From Idiomarina tyrosinivorans (GTDB taxonomy: Bacteria > Pseudomonadota > Gammaproteobacteria > Enterobacterales > Alteromonadaceae): DNA of 64,000 bases. The stretch lies in the NCBI RefSeq assembly GCF_003987475.1, contig NZ_PIQH01000008.1:62001-126000 (forward strand). Reading direction: 5' to 3'. Position numbers and translations under genes: made by a program. The stretch's first letter is position 1; each line of letters begins with the position of its first letter. Below the pieces are notes generated by a model. The model ran no database searches. It saw nothing but the letters and a program-made list of their open reading frames with translations, and had not been told where the DNA came from. Positions 25,447 through 34,198 of the stretch are shown one piece after another.

Positions 25447-26400
25447 GTCCAGCTTTAGTTGTAAATGACTATGCGGAGGCAGGAACGCTCGATGCGTGCG
25501 GTATTGCGCATGTTGCCAAATTCCGAGGGCTAAATCCGGTTTACCCTCGCTAGAACTGACAATTTTATCCCCGGCTTGTGCCCAGCACCACTCATGCTGT
25601 TGGGTTTTAACAATGCCACAGACCACATCGAAAGCACTACGAATTTTGGAATGACAAAGCTCTAAATTAACGTGCGTGAGCAGTTGTTCAGGGTAAAGAA
25701 TGGTGTGGTCGGTTCCTGCCAAATGCTGCCTTATTAGCGGGTCAATCAGGGTTTTCAGCACCAACAGCGGTAACAGTTTTTGCTCAGCCGGCGCATTAAC
25801 ACTGGCAATAATCACCAATACTTGACCGTCCAGCAGTGGGCGATACTCAATCCACAGCCCACGGCTCAGCGGATCAAGCTGTTGCTGCGAAAAGCGATAA
25901 TCTCCCACTTGTAATGGGCCTGAGGGCACTAGCTCTTGCGACAACCGGTCAATCATGGCGTCATCCTGATAAATCACGTCTATATGGTCGTCTAACTCCC
26001 ACACTTCAGATTCATAACTTTGTTCAAGATGGTGGCGATGCAGGCAGTTTTCGATGGCAAAATCGAGCACGTGCAGATCATTAACCGGTTTAACCAGATA
26101 ATCCCATGCGCCTAATCGCACCGCTTCGCGAATATCAGACATTTCCTCAGAGGCAGAAATAACAATAATCGGCGCATCGCTGGCATCGCCTAACAACTGT
26201 TCAATGACTTGCAGGCCGTTGATATCTGGGAGCATCAAGTCACACAGCACAATATCTGGCTCTGACTCGCGACATAACCGCAAGCCCTCTTCACCGGTGC
26301 TTGCCGCAATAACGGTAAAATCTAAATTTGCCAGATACTGTTGCAGTAGTGATTGAAAAACGGGATCGTCTTCAATCACTACTATCGTCGCCCGACTCAT
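25417..26400 (-). CDS. rssB: RssB-like response regulator (receiver plus phosphatase-fold effector domain)
   Basis: A 327-residue protein. Residues 1-125 are a receiver domain with acidic pocket EDD, phosphoacceptor D54 in DIVLCDLMLPDINGLQVI, and the conserved Lys in DYLVKP. The rest is a diverged PP2C/SpoIIE-like domain (about 150-325). That combination and the nearness to galU match RssB, the adaptor that delivers the stress sigma factor RpoS to ClpXP. I see no obvious metal-binding aspartates in the C-terminal domain, as expected for the non-catalytic RssB. Sequence similarity to E. coli RssB is modest by eye, so the assignment leans on architecture and gene order. Confidence 0.72.
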   Translation of the reverse strand: MSRATIVVIEDDPVFQSLLQQYLANLDFTVIAASTGEEGLRLCRESEPDIVLCDLMLPDINGLQVIEQLLGDASDAPIIVISASEEMSDIREAVRLGAWDYLVKPVNDLHVLDFAIENCLHRHHLEQSYESEVWELDDHIDVIYQDDAMIDRLSQELVPSGPLQVGDYRFSQQQLDPLSRGLWIEYRPLLDGQVLVIIASVNAPAEQKLLPLLVLKTLIDPLIRQHLAGTDHTILYPEQLLTHVNLELCHSKIRSAFDVVCGIVKTQQHEWCWAQAGDKIVSSSEGKPDLALGIWQHAQYRTHRAFLPPHSHLQLKLDSAELVIDRA

Positions 26401-26461
26401 GCTGTCGCCCTAAGCTAGAGAATTTCTTACAAGCATGGGTCAGCTTTTCAACCCCGTCAAA

Positions 26462-27202
26462 TTAGTTATCAACGCTTTCATCAGGCTCGTCATCAGCGCC
26501 CGAGAAGTCGTCACCCATTTCATCGTCTGGTACTTGGCCGTCGTAAACACGGTTACGCCAGTTCTGGAAATAGGCTTCTTTAACGAAGGTATAAGGGTCG
26601 AGCGCATTATTTAACACGCGTTCTTGTTTGCGGAGCTCAATCCGCGCATCCAACCCTTTGATGGTGTAACGCGCAAGATCAATCGGCCAAGACAACAAAG
26701 GGAATGGAAAGTATTGACCATCAGCGACATCACCGCCGCGGTCGGTAGGCACTGTAGGTCCTATTACCGGCAGCATCAGATAAGGTCCATTGCCAACGCC
26801 CCAACTTGCCAGAACTTCACCAAAGCCTTCTTGACGCTTATCCAGCCCCAAGGGCGTAGCCACATCAAACAGTCCCAACAAACCCACGGTACTGTTTAAT
26901 AAAAACCGCCCTAACGAAATACCGGCGTCAGCAACTTTGCCTTGTAACAAGTTATTCACCATTGAGCTGGGCTCATCTAGGTTATCCATCATGGTGTATA
27001 GCGAGCGCCTCACCGGCTCTGGAATTTCGTCGTAGACATCTGCCGCTGGTTTGATAACCGCTTCATCTAAGTCGCGGTTAAACTCCCACATATCACGGTT
27101 AACGTCCTCAAACGGGTCACGTTGATCAACGTACTGATCGTCAGGAGTGGACGAACAAGCGGAGAGCATTACCACACCCAGAATAATCAAAAATTTCTTC
27201 AT
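26462..27202 (-). CDS. mlaA: Outer membrane lipoprotein MlaA (VacJ)
   Basis: A 246-residue lipoprotein (signal peptide with lipobox LSACSS) of the VacJ family, which forms a channel in the outer membrane through which misplaced phospholipids are removed and passed to MlaC. Motifs seen: DPFEDVNRDMWEFNRDLDEA near the start, SLGRFLLNSTVGLLGLFD and GNGPYLMLPVIGPT. The C-terminal 25 residues are very acidic (DDEMGDDFSGADDEPDES). Its start codon overlaps the ccmI stop (TAATG), so it is translated from the end of the cytochrome c maturation operon; the usual mlaFEDCB neighbours are not here. Confidence 0.94.
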   Translation of the reverse strand: MKKFLIILGVVMLSACSSTPDDQYVDQRDPFEDVNRDMWEFNRDLDEAVIKPAADVYDEIPEPVRRSLYTMMDNLDEPSSMVNNLLQGKVADAGISLGRFLLNSTVGLLGLFDVATPLGLDKRQEGFGEVLASWGVGNGPYLMLPVIGPTVPTDRGGDVADGQYFPFPLLSWPIDLARYTIKGLDARIELRKQERVLNNALDPYTFVKEAYFQNWRNRVYDGQVPDDEMGDDFSGADDEPDESVDN

Positions 27203-28398
27203 TACTTCACTCGCTCACTAATCTGCAGGTCAACGGTGCCTTTTGCGCTGGCTTTAGTAATGATCGGTGCGGCAAATAGATCACCCGGCTGCCGAGTAAT
27301 TTTGGCATCTTGGGAAATAACCGCTTCGACCTGCCACTGGGCAAGCTGGCTCATGGCGTAATCGGCCAACATTGCGTTGTCGTCACTCAATGTCACCGTG
27401 ATGGGGAATTCAGTTACCGGCTGCCGAACCACCGCCGCTGGCATTGGTGGTCCATCCGGCTGTTTAATAAAAACGAACAAGGTTGCATGTTCTGGAATGG
27501 CGTTGGCTAAATCAGCCGCTAAGCTTACGGTAACCTGGAGTTGCCTATCTGCTTGCTGTTGCCGTTGTTTGGCATCGGCGATAGCCGTTTTAACCGATTC
27601 GACACGCTGCGGGTCAACCCCCTGTTGTTGCAGCATGCGCTGCCAAGCCGTTATCGCTTGTTGCCAATCGCCACGCTGGTAGGCAACGTATCCAAGCAAA
27701 CTCAGCGCTTCGACGTTGTTCGGGTTTTGCTGCAACAATTCGGCAAGCATTGCCGCGGCACGCGCTTGTTGCTCTGGCCCACCTTTGGTTAACAAAAAGC
27801 GGCTGAAACTGATTTTTAAGTTATCATTATCCGGGGCAAGCGCAATCGATTTCTCAAACGCCTGCAGTGCATCGTTAGGGCGGTTCAGGGCATCCATGAG
27901 TCCCGCATAAATCCACCAACCCTGAGCATCATCATCGGTCAACGATAATTTGTAGCGCAAGCCCTCGGCTACCGCCTTTACACTCTCGCCGTCATTGACT
28001 TTACCGGTCAAAACTTGGGCGCCTTTTTCTCGCAATATACTGAGGCTGGCATCTGCCTGTTGCTGTTGATGCCAACTGTTGCCGGCCAAGTATGCAAGCG
28101 CTGCAATAAGCACTAGACCAAGTGCAGGAATGATCACACTCCGAGGTTGCCAATCGATGTCTTCGTCACTTTGCTGATCGTGTAAATAGGTCTTTTGCAA
28201 CGCCAACAACTCGGTTTCATAGACCTGCTCGCCCAGTTCCTCGCGCTCTGCTTGTAATTTTTGCTTCTGCTCGTCGTACCAGCGCCGATTCATTTCGCTG
28301 CGCTGGGTTGAACGGTACTGGCGGATCCGTGAAGCCAGCAACAGCCACACCGCAGCTAACAACAATAGCAGCGCAATTCCCCACCAAAAGCTAATCAT
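27202..28398 (-). CDS. ccmI: Cytochrome c maturation protein CcmI
   Basis: A 398-residue inner membrane apocytochrome c chaperone. Two membrane helices (about 2-22 and 90-108) flank a cytoplasmic loop, followed by a periplasmic tetratricopeptide domain (GWWIYAGLMDALNRPNDALQ, EALSLLGYVAYQRGDWQQAI) and a C-terminal immunoglobulin-like part that would bind apocytochrome. The ATG at 28398 follows an AAGGTGG site inside the end of ccmH; the frame extends three codons further up. In E. coli this region is fused into CcmH; here it is separate, as in many proteobacteria. Confidence 0.93.
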   Translation of the reverse strand: MISFWWGIALLLLLAAVWLLLASRIRQYRSTQRSEMNRRWYDEQKQKLQAEREELGEQVYETELLALQKTYLHDQQSDEDIDWQPRSVIIPALGLVLIAALAYLAGNSWHQQQQADASLSILREKGAQVLTGKVNDGESVKAVAEGLRYKLSLTDDDAQGWWIYAGLMDALNRPNDALQAFEKSIALAPDNDNLKISFSRFLLTKGGPEQQARAAAMLAELLQQNPNNVEALSLLGYVAYQRGDWQQAITAWQRMLQQQGVDPQRVESVKTAIADAKQRQQQADRQLQVTVSLAADLANAIPEHATLFVFIKQPDGPPMPAAVVRQPVTEFPITVTLSDDNAMLADYAMSQLAQWQVEAVISQDAKITRQPGDLFAAPIITKASAKGTVDLQISERVK

Positions 28399-28846
28399 CT
28401 TTACCACCTTCTAACTGCTGCAATCGTTGCCGTTCTTCTTCACTCAACGATAAATTCTGTCGGCGCCGTCGCGCGAGTGAGATCATCACACCTAAGCCAA
28501 TCAGAATCACTAACGCGGGTGCCCACCAAAGAATACTGGTAGAGGCCGTTAGTTGCGGCTTATAGGTGACAAATTGCCCGTAACGGGCAACCATGTAATC
28601 GACAATTTCTTCATCGCTGCGGCCGGCCATGACCATTTCATAGGTCTTGTCGCGTAAATCTTTCGCAATGCCAGCATGAGAGTCTGCAATATTTTGATTC
28701 TGACACTTAGGACAGCGTAACTGCTCGGTTAAACGCTGAAATTGTTGCCGCTGTTGGTCATTTTCAAACGGATATGGGGTGATTTGTGCGTGGGCTAACG
28801 GGAGCAGCACTAACACCAATAGTACCGAAGCCAGGAACGCTCTCAT
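28391..28846 (-). CDS. ccmH: Cytochrome c maturation protein CcmH
   Basis: A 151-residue membrane-anchored thiol-disulfide protein that keeps the apocytochrome CxxCH cysteines reduced for heme attachment. A signal sequence is followed by the redox motif LRCPKCQNQNIADSHAGIAKD, conserved in this family, and one membrane helix (about 105-122, ILWWAPALVILIGLGVMISL). The start overlaps the ccmG stop by 4 bases. The tail is Arg/Gln-rich and cytoplasmic. Confidence 0.95.
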   Translation of the reverse strand: MRAFLASVLLVLVLLPLAHAQITPYPFENDQQRQQFQRLTEQLRCPKCQNQNIADSHAGIAKDLRDKTYEMVMAGRSDEEIVDYMVARYGQFVTYKPQLTASTSILWWAPALVILIGLGVMISLARRRRQNLSLSEEERQRLQQLEGGKDD

Positions 28847-29406
28847 TGTCGCTCCTCGCTCTCATACTGTTGCATGAGCTGCTGATATTTTGGCCCCAAG
28901 TCTTGCTCCCAAACTCGCGGATTAACATCGCCGACATGGCGATAACGCACAATGCCATCGGAATCGATCAAGAAGGTTTCGGGCGCACCATAAACGCCCA
29001 AGTCTAGTGCCACCTGACCAGACAGGTCCATCAGGTTTAACTGATAGGGATCGCCGAGCGTGTTCAACCAGTCGATCGCCTTCGCGCGCGAATCGTCTTT
29101 ATAATTCAAACCAACAATGTAGACGCCCTGCTGCGCCAGCTTATTTAGGTATTGATGTTCGGCACGGCAGGTCGGACACCAAGTTGCCCAGACATTCAGT
29201 AGCATCGGGCGTCCCTGCAACACGCCTTGGTCGTGTAAAATATCCGGCTGGTACAGGTCGGGTAGCTGAAACGCGGGTATCGGCTTACCTATCATGGTTG
29301 ATTCCAGCTCTCGCGGGTCGCTTCCCAAGCCCCGTAACAGCACCACTACCATGACCGTAAATATTGCCAACGGCACGAACAAAATAAGCCAGCGCCACTT
29401 AGTCAT
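28843..29406 (-). CDS. ccmG: Thiol:disulfide interchange protein CcmG (DsbE)
   Basis: A 187-residue periplasmic thioredoxin-fold protein tethered by an N-terminal helix (WLILFVPLAIFTVMVVVLL). The active site is WATWCPTCRAEH and the conserved cis-proline region follows in YGAPETFLIDSDG. It reduces CcmH or apocytochrome c in the maturation pathway. It overlaps ccmF by 8 bases and ccmH by 4, showing a tightly coupled operon. Confidence 0.96.
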   Translation of the reverse strand: MTKWRWLILFVPLAIFTVMVVVLLRGLGSDPRELESTMIGKPIPAFQLPDLYQPDILHDQGVLQGRPMLLNVWATWCPTCRAEHQYLNKLAQQGVYIVGLNYKDDSRAKAIDWLNTLGDPYQLNLMDLSGQVALDLGVYGAPETFLIDSDGIVRYRHVGDVNPRVWEQDLGPKYQQLMQQYESEERQ

Positions 29407-31357
29407 GGGTACGCTCCTGAGTCTGTTTGCGGCGACGATAGCGCTTATCCACTAAGGAAATAAGCCCGCCAATAGCCATAATCACAGCACCAAACCAAAT
29501 CCAACGCACGAACGGTTTCACATAAACGCGAATGGCCCAGCGCTCGCCCTCTAAAGGCTCTCCTAAGGCAATATACAGATCACGGGTCAATCCCGGGTCG
29601 AGGCCGACTTCGGTCATGCTGGTGCGTTGTACCGTATAGAACCGTTTTTCACTGACAAGTTTAGTCACCAAGTCACCTTGATGAGTGACGGTGAATTCGC
29701 CGTGGTCAGTTTGGTAGTTCGGCCCTTGTTTGCGGCTGAGCGCGTCGAAATGAATGTCATAGCCTGCCACTGCAACGCTTTCACCAGGTGCCAATGCCAC
29801 ATCACGCTCTTGCTCGTAATGGCTAACCAGCACAATACCGGTTAAGCTTACGGCGAAGCCAATGTGGCCGAAAATCATCGCCCAGTGGCTTGCCGATAGG
29901 CGCCCTAGACCACGCCAGTTAAGACGCCGTTGTTGCAACGTTGAGCGTGTTTCATTAACCGTGTTCAATAATACCCAAATCGCCATCAGCAACCCAAGTA
30001 CAACCATAGCAGGAACGTGATCAGCCCAAATGGCCGGTAAAGCCCAGGCTAAAACCACGCTTAAGCCGAGTAATAGGCCGAATTGCGGTAGCAATAAACG
30101 AATATCCTGACGCCGCCAACGCAGCATCGGGCCCATTCCCAACAGCAGTACGAAAGGCACAATTAACAGCGTGAACATTTGGTTAAAAAACGGTTCCCCA
30201 ATAGAAATAGAACCTAATCCGAGCTGCTTATGTACCAACGGTAACAGCGTACCTAAGAGCACCACTGTCATTGCCGCCATCAGCAACACGTTATTGCCCA
30301 ACAAGAAGGTTTCCCGTGACCAAAACTGGTACTGGCCATAACTACGGATGGTTTGTCCCCGCACTGCATATAGCAGTAATGAACCACCAGTAACAATACC
30401 GAGTAAGGAGAGAATAAACAGTCCGCGCGCTGGATCAGTGGCAAAGGCATGCACTGACACTAATATCCCAGAGCGCACCAAGAACGTCCCTAGTAGGCTT
30501 AAGCTGAAAGCCGCAATTGCCAACAGCACGGTCCAAGATTTAAACGTGCCACGTTTTTCCGTCACCGCCAACGAGTGAATCAATGCTGTGCCTACCAGCC
30601 ACGGCATGAAACTGGCGTTCTCCACTGGATCCCAGAACCACCAGCCTCCCCAGCCAAGTTCGTAGTAGGCCCACCAACTGCCCAACGCGATACCCGCGGT
30701 TAGAAACATCCATGCCGCCATGGTCCATGGCCTTGACCAGCGCGCCCAAGCGGCATCTAATCGGCCCGAGAACAATGCAGCAATAGCGAATGCAAAGGCC
30801 ACCGAGAAGCCCACATAGCCCATGTACAACATCGGTGGATGAATGATCATTCCAGGATCTTGCAGTAATGGATTTAGATCGTTGCCATCAACCGGAATCA
30901 GTGGCAAAGAACGGTCGAATGGGTTCGATACCGTTAGCATGAATAAGTAAAAGCCAACACTGATGATTCCCAATACCGCAAGTACCCGCGCGATCATCGG
31001 TAATGGAATAGAACGGGAGAACCGCGCCACCGCCGCTAGCCACAATGATTGCATTAACATCCACAATAAAAACGAGCCTTCGTGTGAGCCCCAAACTGCG
31101 GTAAACCGATAAATGGCCGGTAGTTGGCTGTTGGAGTTAGCGGCAACATAAGCAATGCTGAAATCGTTGCTTAAAAAGCCAATTGCCAGCATCATGAAGG
31201 CCACTAAAGTAAAGAGAAACTGACCGTAAGCCAGTGGCCGCGCCATTGCCATCATTGGCCCAGAACGCTTATACACACCAACGCTGGGGTAAACTGCCAG
31301 TAACGCGGCAAAGGCTAATGCAATGGCTAACGCCATATGTCCCATTTCTGCAATCAT
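29399..31357 (-). CDS. ccmF: Heme lyase subunit CcmF
   Basis: A 652-residue polytopic membrane protein (about 15 helices) that attaches heme to apocytochrome c in the CcmFHI complex. The WWD heme-handling domain reads [18 protein letters not shown], and conserved histidines flank it ([22 protein letters not shown]). Length is typical. It overlaps ccmE by 4 bases. Confidence 0.97.
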   Translation of the reverse strand: MIAEMGHMALAIALAFAALLAVYPSVGVYKRSGPMMAMARPLAYGQFLFTLVAFMMLAIGFLSNDFSIAYVAANSNSQLPAIYRFTAVWGSHEGSFLLWMLMQSLWLAAVARFSRSIPLPMIARVLAVLGIISVGFYLFMLTVSNPFDRSLPLIPVDGNDLNPLLQDPGMIIHPPMLYMGYVGFSVAFAFAIAALFSGRLDAAWARWSRPWTMAAWMFLTAGIALGSWWAYYELGWGGWWFWDPVENASFMPWLVGTALIHSLAVTEKRGTFKSWTVLLAIAAFSLSLLGTFLVRSGILVSVHAFATDPARGLFILSLLGIVTGGSLLLYAVRGQTIRSYGQYQFWSRETFLLGNNVLLMAAMTVVLLGTLLPLVHKQLGLGSISIGEPFFNQMFTLLIVPFVLLLGMGPMLRWRRQDIRLLLPQFGLLLGLSVVLAWALPAIWADHVPAMVVLGLLMAIWVLLNTVNETRSTLQQRRLNWRGLGRLSASHWAMIFGHIGFAVSLTGIVLVSHYEQERDVALAPGESVAVAGYDIHFDALSRKQGPNYQTDHGEFTVTHQGDLVTKLVSEKRFYTVQRTSMTEVGLDPGLTRDLYIALGEPLEGERWAIRVYVKPFVRWIWFGAVIMAIGGLISLVDKRYRRRKQTQERTHD

Positions 31358-31836
31358 TGCGCGTCCCCAGTTGTCGCGTTTTCCGGCTTCACATGGCGAA
31401 TGCCTTTCATTTTTTCCGCCAAATCTGGGGGCATATAGTCTTCGTCGTGTTTAGCTAACACTTCACTGGCTTCTATGCTTGTGGGGCCGGTCAATACGCC
31501 CTGTGCCACTATGCCTTGTCCCTCGCGAAACAAGTCCGGCAGAATGCCCTGATAATGCACGGTCACTAATGGTCCGGTATCGACTAATTGAAACGTCACC
31601 TCGAGGGTTTCTGGGTCACGTTCAACGCTGCCTTCAACCACCATGCCACCGACGCGCAAGCGCTGACCCACACTGGGTTTTTCACCACTGTCATGGCGCC
31701 CCTGGACAATTTCACTTGGGGTATAAAACAAATCGATGTTTTGGTTTAACGCATACAACATCAGCAGCGTGGCCCCTACTACACCGGCCAATAATAACAC
31801 CACGATGCCTAAACGGCGTTGACGACGCGGATTCAT
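31354..31836 (-). CDS. ccmE: Cytochrome c maturation heme chaperone CcmE
   Basis: A 160-residue periplasmic OB-fold protein with one N-terminal membrane anchor ([19 protein letters not shown]). The motif [13 protein letters not shown] contains the histidine that binds heme covalently before hand-over to CcmF, and the tyrosine that supports it. It lies between ccmD and ccmF. Confidence 0.97.
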   Translation of the reverse strand: MNPRRQRRLGIVVLLLAGVVGATLLMLYALNQNIDLFYTPSEIVQGRHDSGEKPSVGQRLRVGGMVVEGSVERDPETLEVTFQLVDTGPLVTVHYQGILPDLFREGQGIVAQGVLTGPTSIEASEVLAKHDEDYMPPDLAEKMKGIRHVKPENATTGDAQ

Positions 31837-31840
31837 GACT

Positions 31841-32044
31841 TTACTCCTGCGGCTTTGACGACTGTTGGCGACGCTTTAATCGTGAGCGACGTTGCTGCAA
31901 CCGCTCGCTTTGTTGGGCTAACCCTTTGCGCACCCAAACAGCATGTATTGCAAGCCCAGCCAACAACAAAAAGGTGACGAAGAAGGCGCTCCAAACGTAG
32001 ACTCCGTAGCCTCCCATATGAAGCCACTGTAACAATTTATCCAT
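31841..32044 (-). CDS. ccmD: Heme exporter protein CcmD
   Basis: A 67-residue single-pass membrane protein. One helix (about 12-36, [20 protein letters not shown]) is followed by a basic Gln/Arg tail. CcmD helps release holo-CcmE from CcmABC. The gene overlaps ccmC by 8 bases and precedes ccmE by 4. Recognition rests on size, the GYGxYVWxA helix start and position. Confidence 0.92.
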   Translation of the reverse strand: MDKLLQWLHMGGYGVYVWSAFFVTFLLLAGLAIHAVWVRKGLAQQSERLQQRRSRLKRRQQSSKPQE

Positions 32045-32786
32045 TGCTCGGCTCCCCGTGTAATTCTTTACTCACCCAAGGTTTACCCAGTTCTTGGCGT
32101 AAAATTTCGTTCTTTAAGCGCAGTAGCACCAAGGCAACACTCAATAGCGCAAATCCCAACAGGGCGAGCAGTAACGGCCACAACATGGATGGTGCAATGG
32201 ATGGTGCTTCGAACTTGGTAATGCTGGCACCTTGGTGCAGGGTATTCCACCATTCAACGGAAAAGTGAATGATGGGCAAATTTACCACCCCAACTAGGGC
32301 TAAAATTGCCGCGGCCTTCATGCCCTTTTTACTGTCTTCAAAGGCGTAATAAAGTGCCAACACGCCAGCATACAAAAATAGCAAAATCAGTTCTGAGGTA
32401 AGGCGTGCATCCCAAACCCACCAAGTTCCCCACGTCGGCTTTCCCCAAATAGCTCCTGTGATCAGCGCGATAGCCGTCAGCACAGCACCGACCGGAGCAG
32501 CAGCTTGAATAAACCAGCCAGAAATTTTCCACTGCCAAACCAGCACAATAAACGCCGCAGCGGCCATGGCAAAATAGACACTCATAGAGAAAATCGCCGC
32601 TGGCACATGAATGTACATAATGCGGAAGCTGTCACCCTGCTGGTAATCTGCAGGCGCAAACACCAAGCCCCAGACCAATCCGATGCTCAATACCAAAACC
32701 GCGAGGATAGAGAACCACGGCAATAATTTGTCCGCCAACCGGTAACTGGTTTCAGGTTTTGCTAATGGATGTAACCAACGCCACAT
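32037..32786 (-). CDS. ccmC: Heme exporter/handling protein CcmC
   Basis: A 249-residue membrane protein with six helices that loads heme onto CcmE. The WWD motif reads WGTWWVWDARLTSELILLF, with the axial histidines in YIHVPAAIFS and in the later FSVEWWNTLHQG region. It starts 2 bases after the ccmB stop. Confidence 0.97.
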   Translation of the reverse strand: MWRWLHPLAKPETSYRLADKLLPWFSILAVLVLSIGLVWGLVFAPADYQQGDSFRIMYIHVPAAIFSMSVYFAMAAAAFIVLVWQWKISGWFIQAAAPVGAVLTAIALITGAIWGKPTWGTWWVWDARLTSELILLFLYAGVLALYYAFEDSKKGMKAAAILALVGVVNLPIIHFSVEWWNTLHQGASITKFEAPSIAPSMLWPLLLALLGFALLSVALVLLRLKNEILRQELGKPWVSKELHGEPSNG

Positions 32787-32788
32787 AA

Positions 32789-33469
32789 TTATCTAATACT
32801 CATTCTGATAGCGGCCGCCATAGCTAAGGGCGACAGCGTTAATGCCAAGACACTCATGGCAGCGATAATAGCGAGCTGACCATTGGCCGGCAAACCCATC
32901 GCTGCGGCTTCAATTGCCGAGGTCGCAAAAATTAGTAACGGGATCAGTAACGGTAATAAAATCAAACTGACCAAAGTTCCACTGCGTCTGGCCTGTAAGG
33001 TCAGCGCTGCACCAATAGCGCCAAGTGCGCTAATCATTGGCGTCCCCAGCAGTAAGCTCAAGGTCAGAACCCACCATGCCGATACTGGCACGCTCAGCAA
33101 TAGGCCAAATAATGGCGCTAGGATCACCAACGGCAATCCAGACAACAGCCAATGCGCAACAATTTTTCCCAAGCCGGTCATGCTCAGTGACACCGGCTGC
33201 AATACCAATTGTTCTAGACTACCGTCTTCATAGTCTTCGCGCAGCAGCCGGTCTAAGCCCAATAAGCCCGACAATAATGCCGCCACCCAAATAATTCCTG
33301 GTGCTATCCGCGATAGGATTTGTTCGCCCGGTCCCACGCCTAACGGAAATAGCGTGATCACCATTAATAAAAAGATTAGCGGATTCAACCACTCACTGCG
33401 TTGCCGATTGGCAACTCTTAAGTCGCGCCGAATCACCCACATAATCAGCGACAGACTAGACAGCTTCAT
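32789..33469 (-). CDS. ccmB: Heme exporter membrane subunit CcmB
   Basis: A 226-residue membrane component of the CcmAB ABC transporter that drives release of heme-loaded CcmE. Six hydrophobic segments are seen, with the conserved FPLGVGPGEQILSRIAPGI and REDYEDGSLEQLVLQP. I start it at the ATG at 33469, overlapping the ccmA stop (ATGA); the frame continues 28 codons into ccmA without family support. Length matches E. coli CcmB (220). Confidence 0.95.
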   Translation of the reverse strand: MKLSSLSLIMWVIRRDLRVANRQRSEWLNPLIFLLMVITLFPLGVGPGEQILSRIAPGIIWVAALLSGLLGLDRLLREDYEDGSLEQLVLQPVSLSMTGLGKIVAHWLLSGLPLVILAPLFGLLLSVPVSAWWVLTLSLLLGTPMISALGAIGAALTLQARRSGTLVSLILLPLLIPLLIFATSAIEAAAMGLPANGQLAIIAAMSVLALTLSPLAMAAAIRMSIR

Positions 33470-34113
33470 GCCACCCCCTGCGCTTGCAAGGTTAGCGTGC
33501 GATAGTTTTGCGGTTGCCACAGTAATGGCTGATGCGAGGTTAACACCACACAACCGCCCGCCGCTAAATGTTGGTCAATACGCTGATGCAATAATTCAAT
33601 GCCTGCTTGGTCTAGGGCGGTAAAAGGTTCGTCCAGAATCCACACCTTTGCTGGTGAACTCCACAGCCGACATAGCGCTATGCGCCGCTGTTGGCCGGCC
33701 GATAACTGTGCCGCAGGTAACTCTTCAAGCCCAAGTAAATCAAGCTGTGCCAGATTATCCCAGTCCTGTTCGGTCGGCGCCGGCTGACTGTCACCGCAAT
33801 CCAACTGCCGTTGCAATGCGACATTTTCTAACGCCGAAAGCGATGCCTTAACTGCCGCTTTATGGCCGAGGAATAGTAAATCCTGGTAAAATGCTTCGCG
33901 GTGGGTCGTCAACGCTTGTTGTTGGTAATACACTTGCCCTTCGTCAGGACTGGCGAGACCCGCCAGGATACCCAACAAGGTCGATTTACCCGAACCATTT
34001 TGGCCAACGACTTGTAATAGCTCTCCGCCACTCACAGCGAAAGACAAACCGGCGAACAAACATCGTTCTGCGCGGATTGAGGTCAGCTGCTCTGCGTGCA
34101 ATAGTGGAGGCAT
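33466..34113 (-). CDS. ccmA: Heme exporter ATP-binding subunit CcmA
   Basis: A 215-residue ABC ATPase. Seen: Walker A GQNGSGKSTLLGILAG, signature LSAGQQRR and Walker B VWILDEPFTALD. It powers CcmB/CcmC release of holo-CcmE. I choose the ATG at 34113 (MPPLLHAEQL), which gives the family length; the open frame extends 89 codons upstream, but that part is antisense to the FliK-like gene and lacks family features. First gene of ccmABCDEFGHI-mlaA; 85 bases from the divergent FliK-like gene. Confidence 0.95.
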   Translation of the reverse strand: MPPLLHAEQLTSIRAERCLFAGLSFAVSGGELLQVVGQNGSGKSTLLGILAGLASPDEGQVYYQQQALTTHREAFYQDLLFLGHKAAVKASLSALENVALQRQLDCGDSQPAPTEQDWDNLAQLDLLGLEELPAAQLSAGQQRRIALCRLWSSPAKVWILDEPFTALDQAGIELLHQRIDQHLAAGGCVVLTSHQPLLWQPQNYRTLTLQAQGVA

Positions 34114-34198
34114 ATCGATACTATGTCTGTTAACCGTTTTTTGTGGCGCAATAATACCACAGCCAAACCGTAACTGACTACGCGAGGCGGGAATTTGC

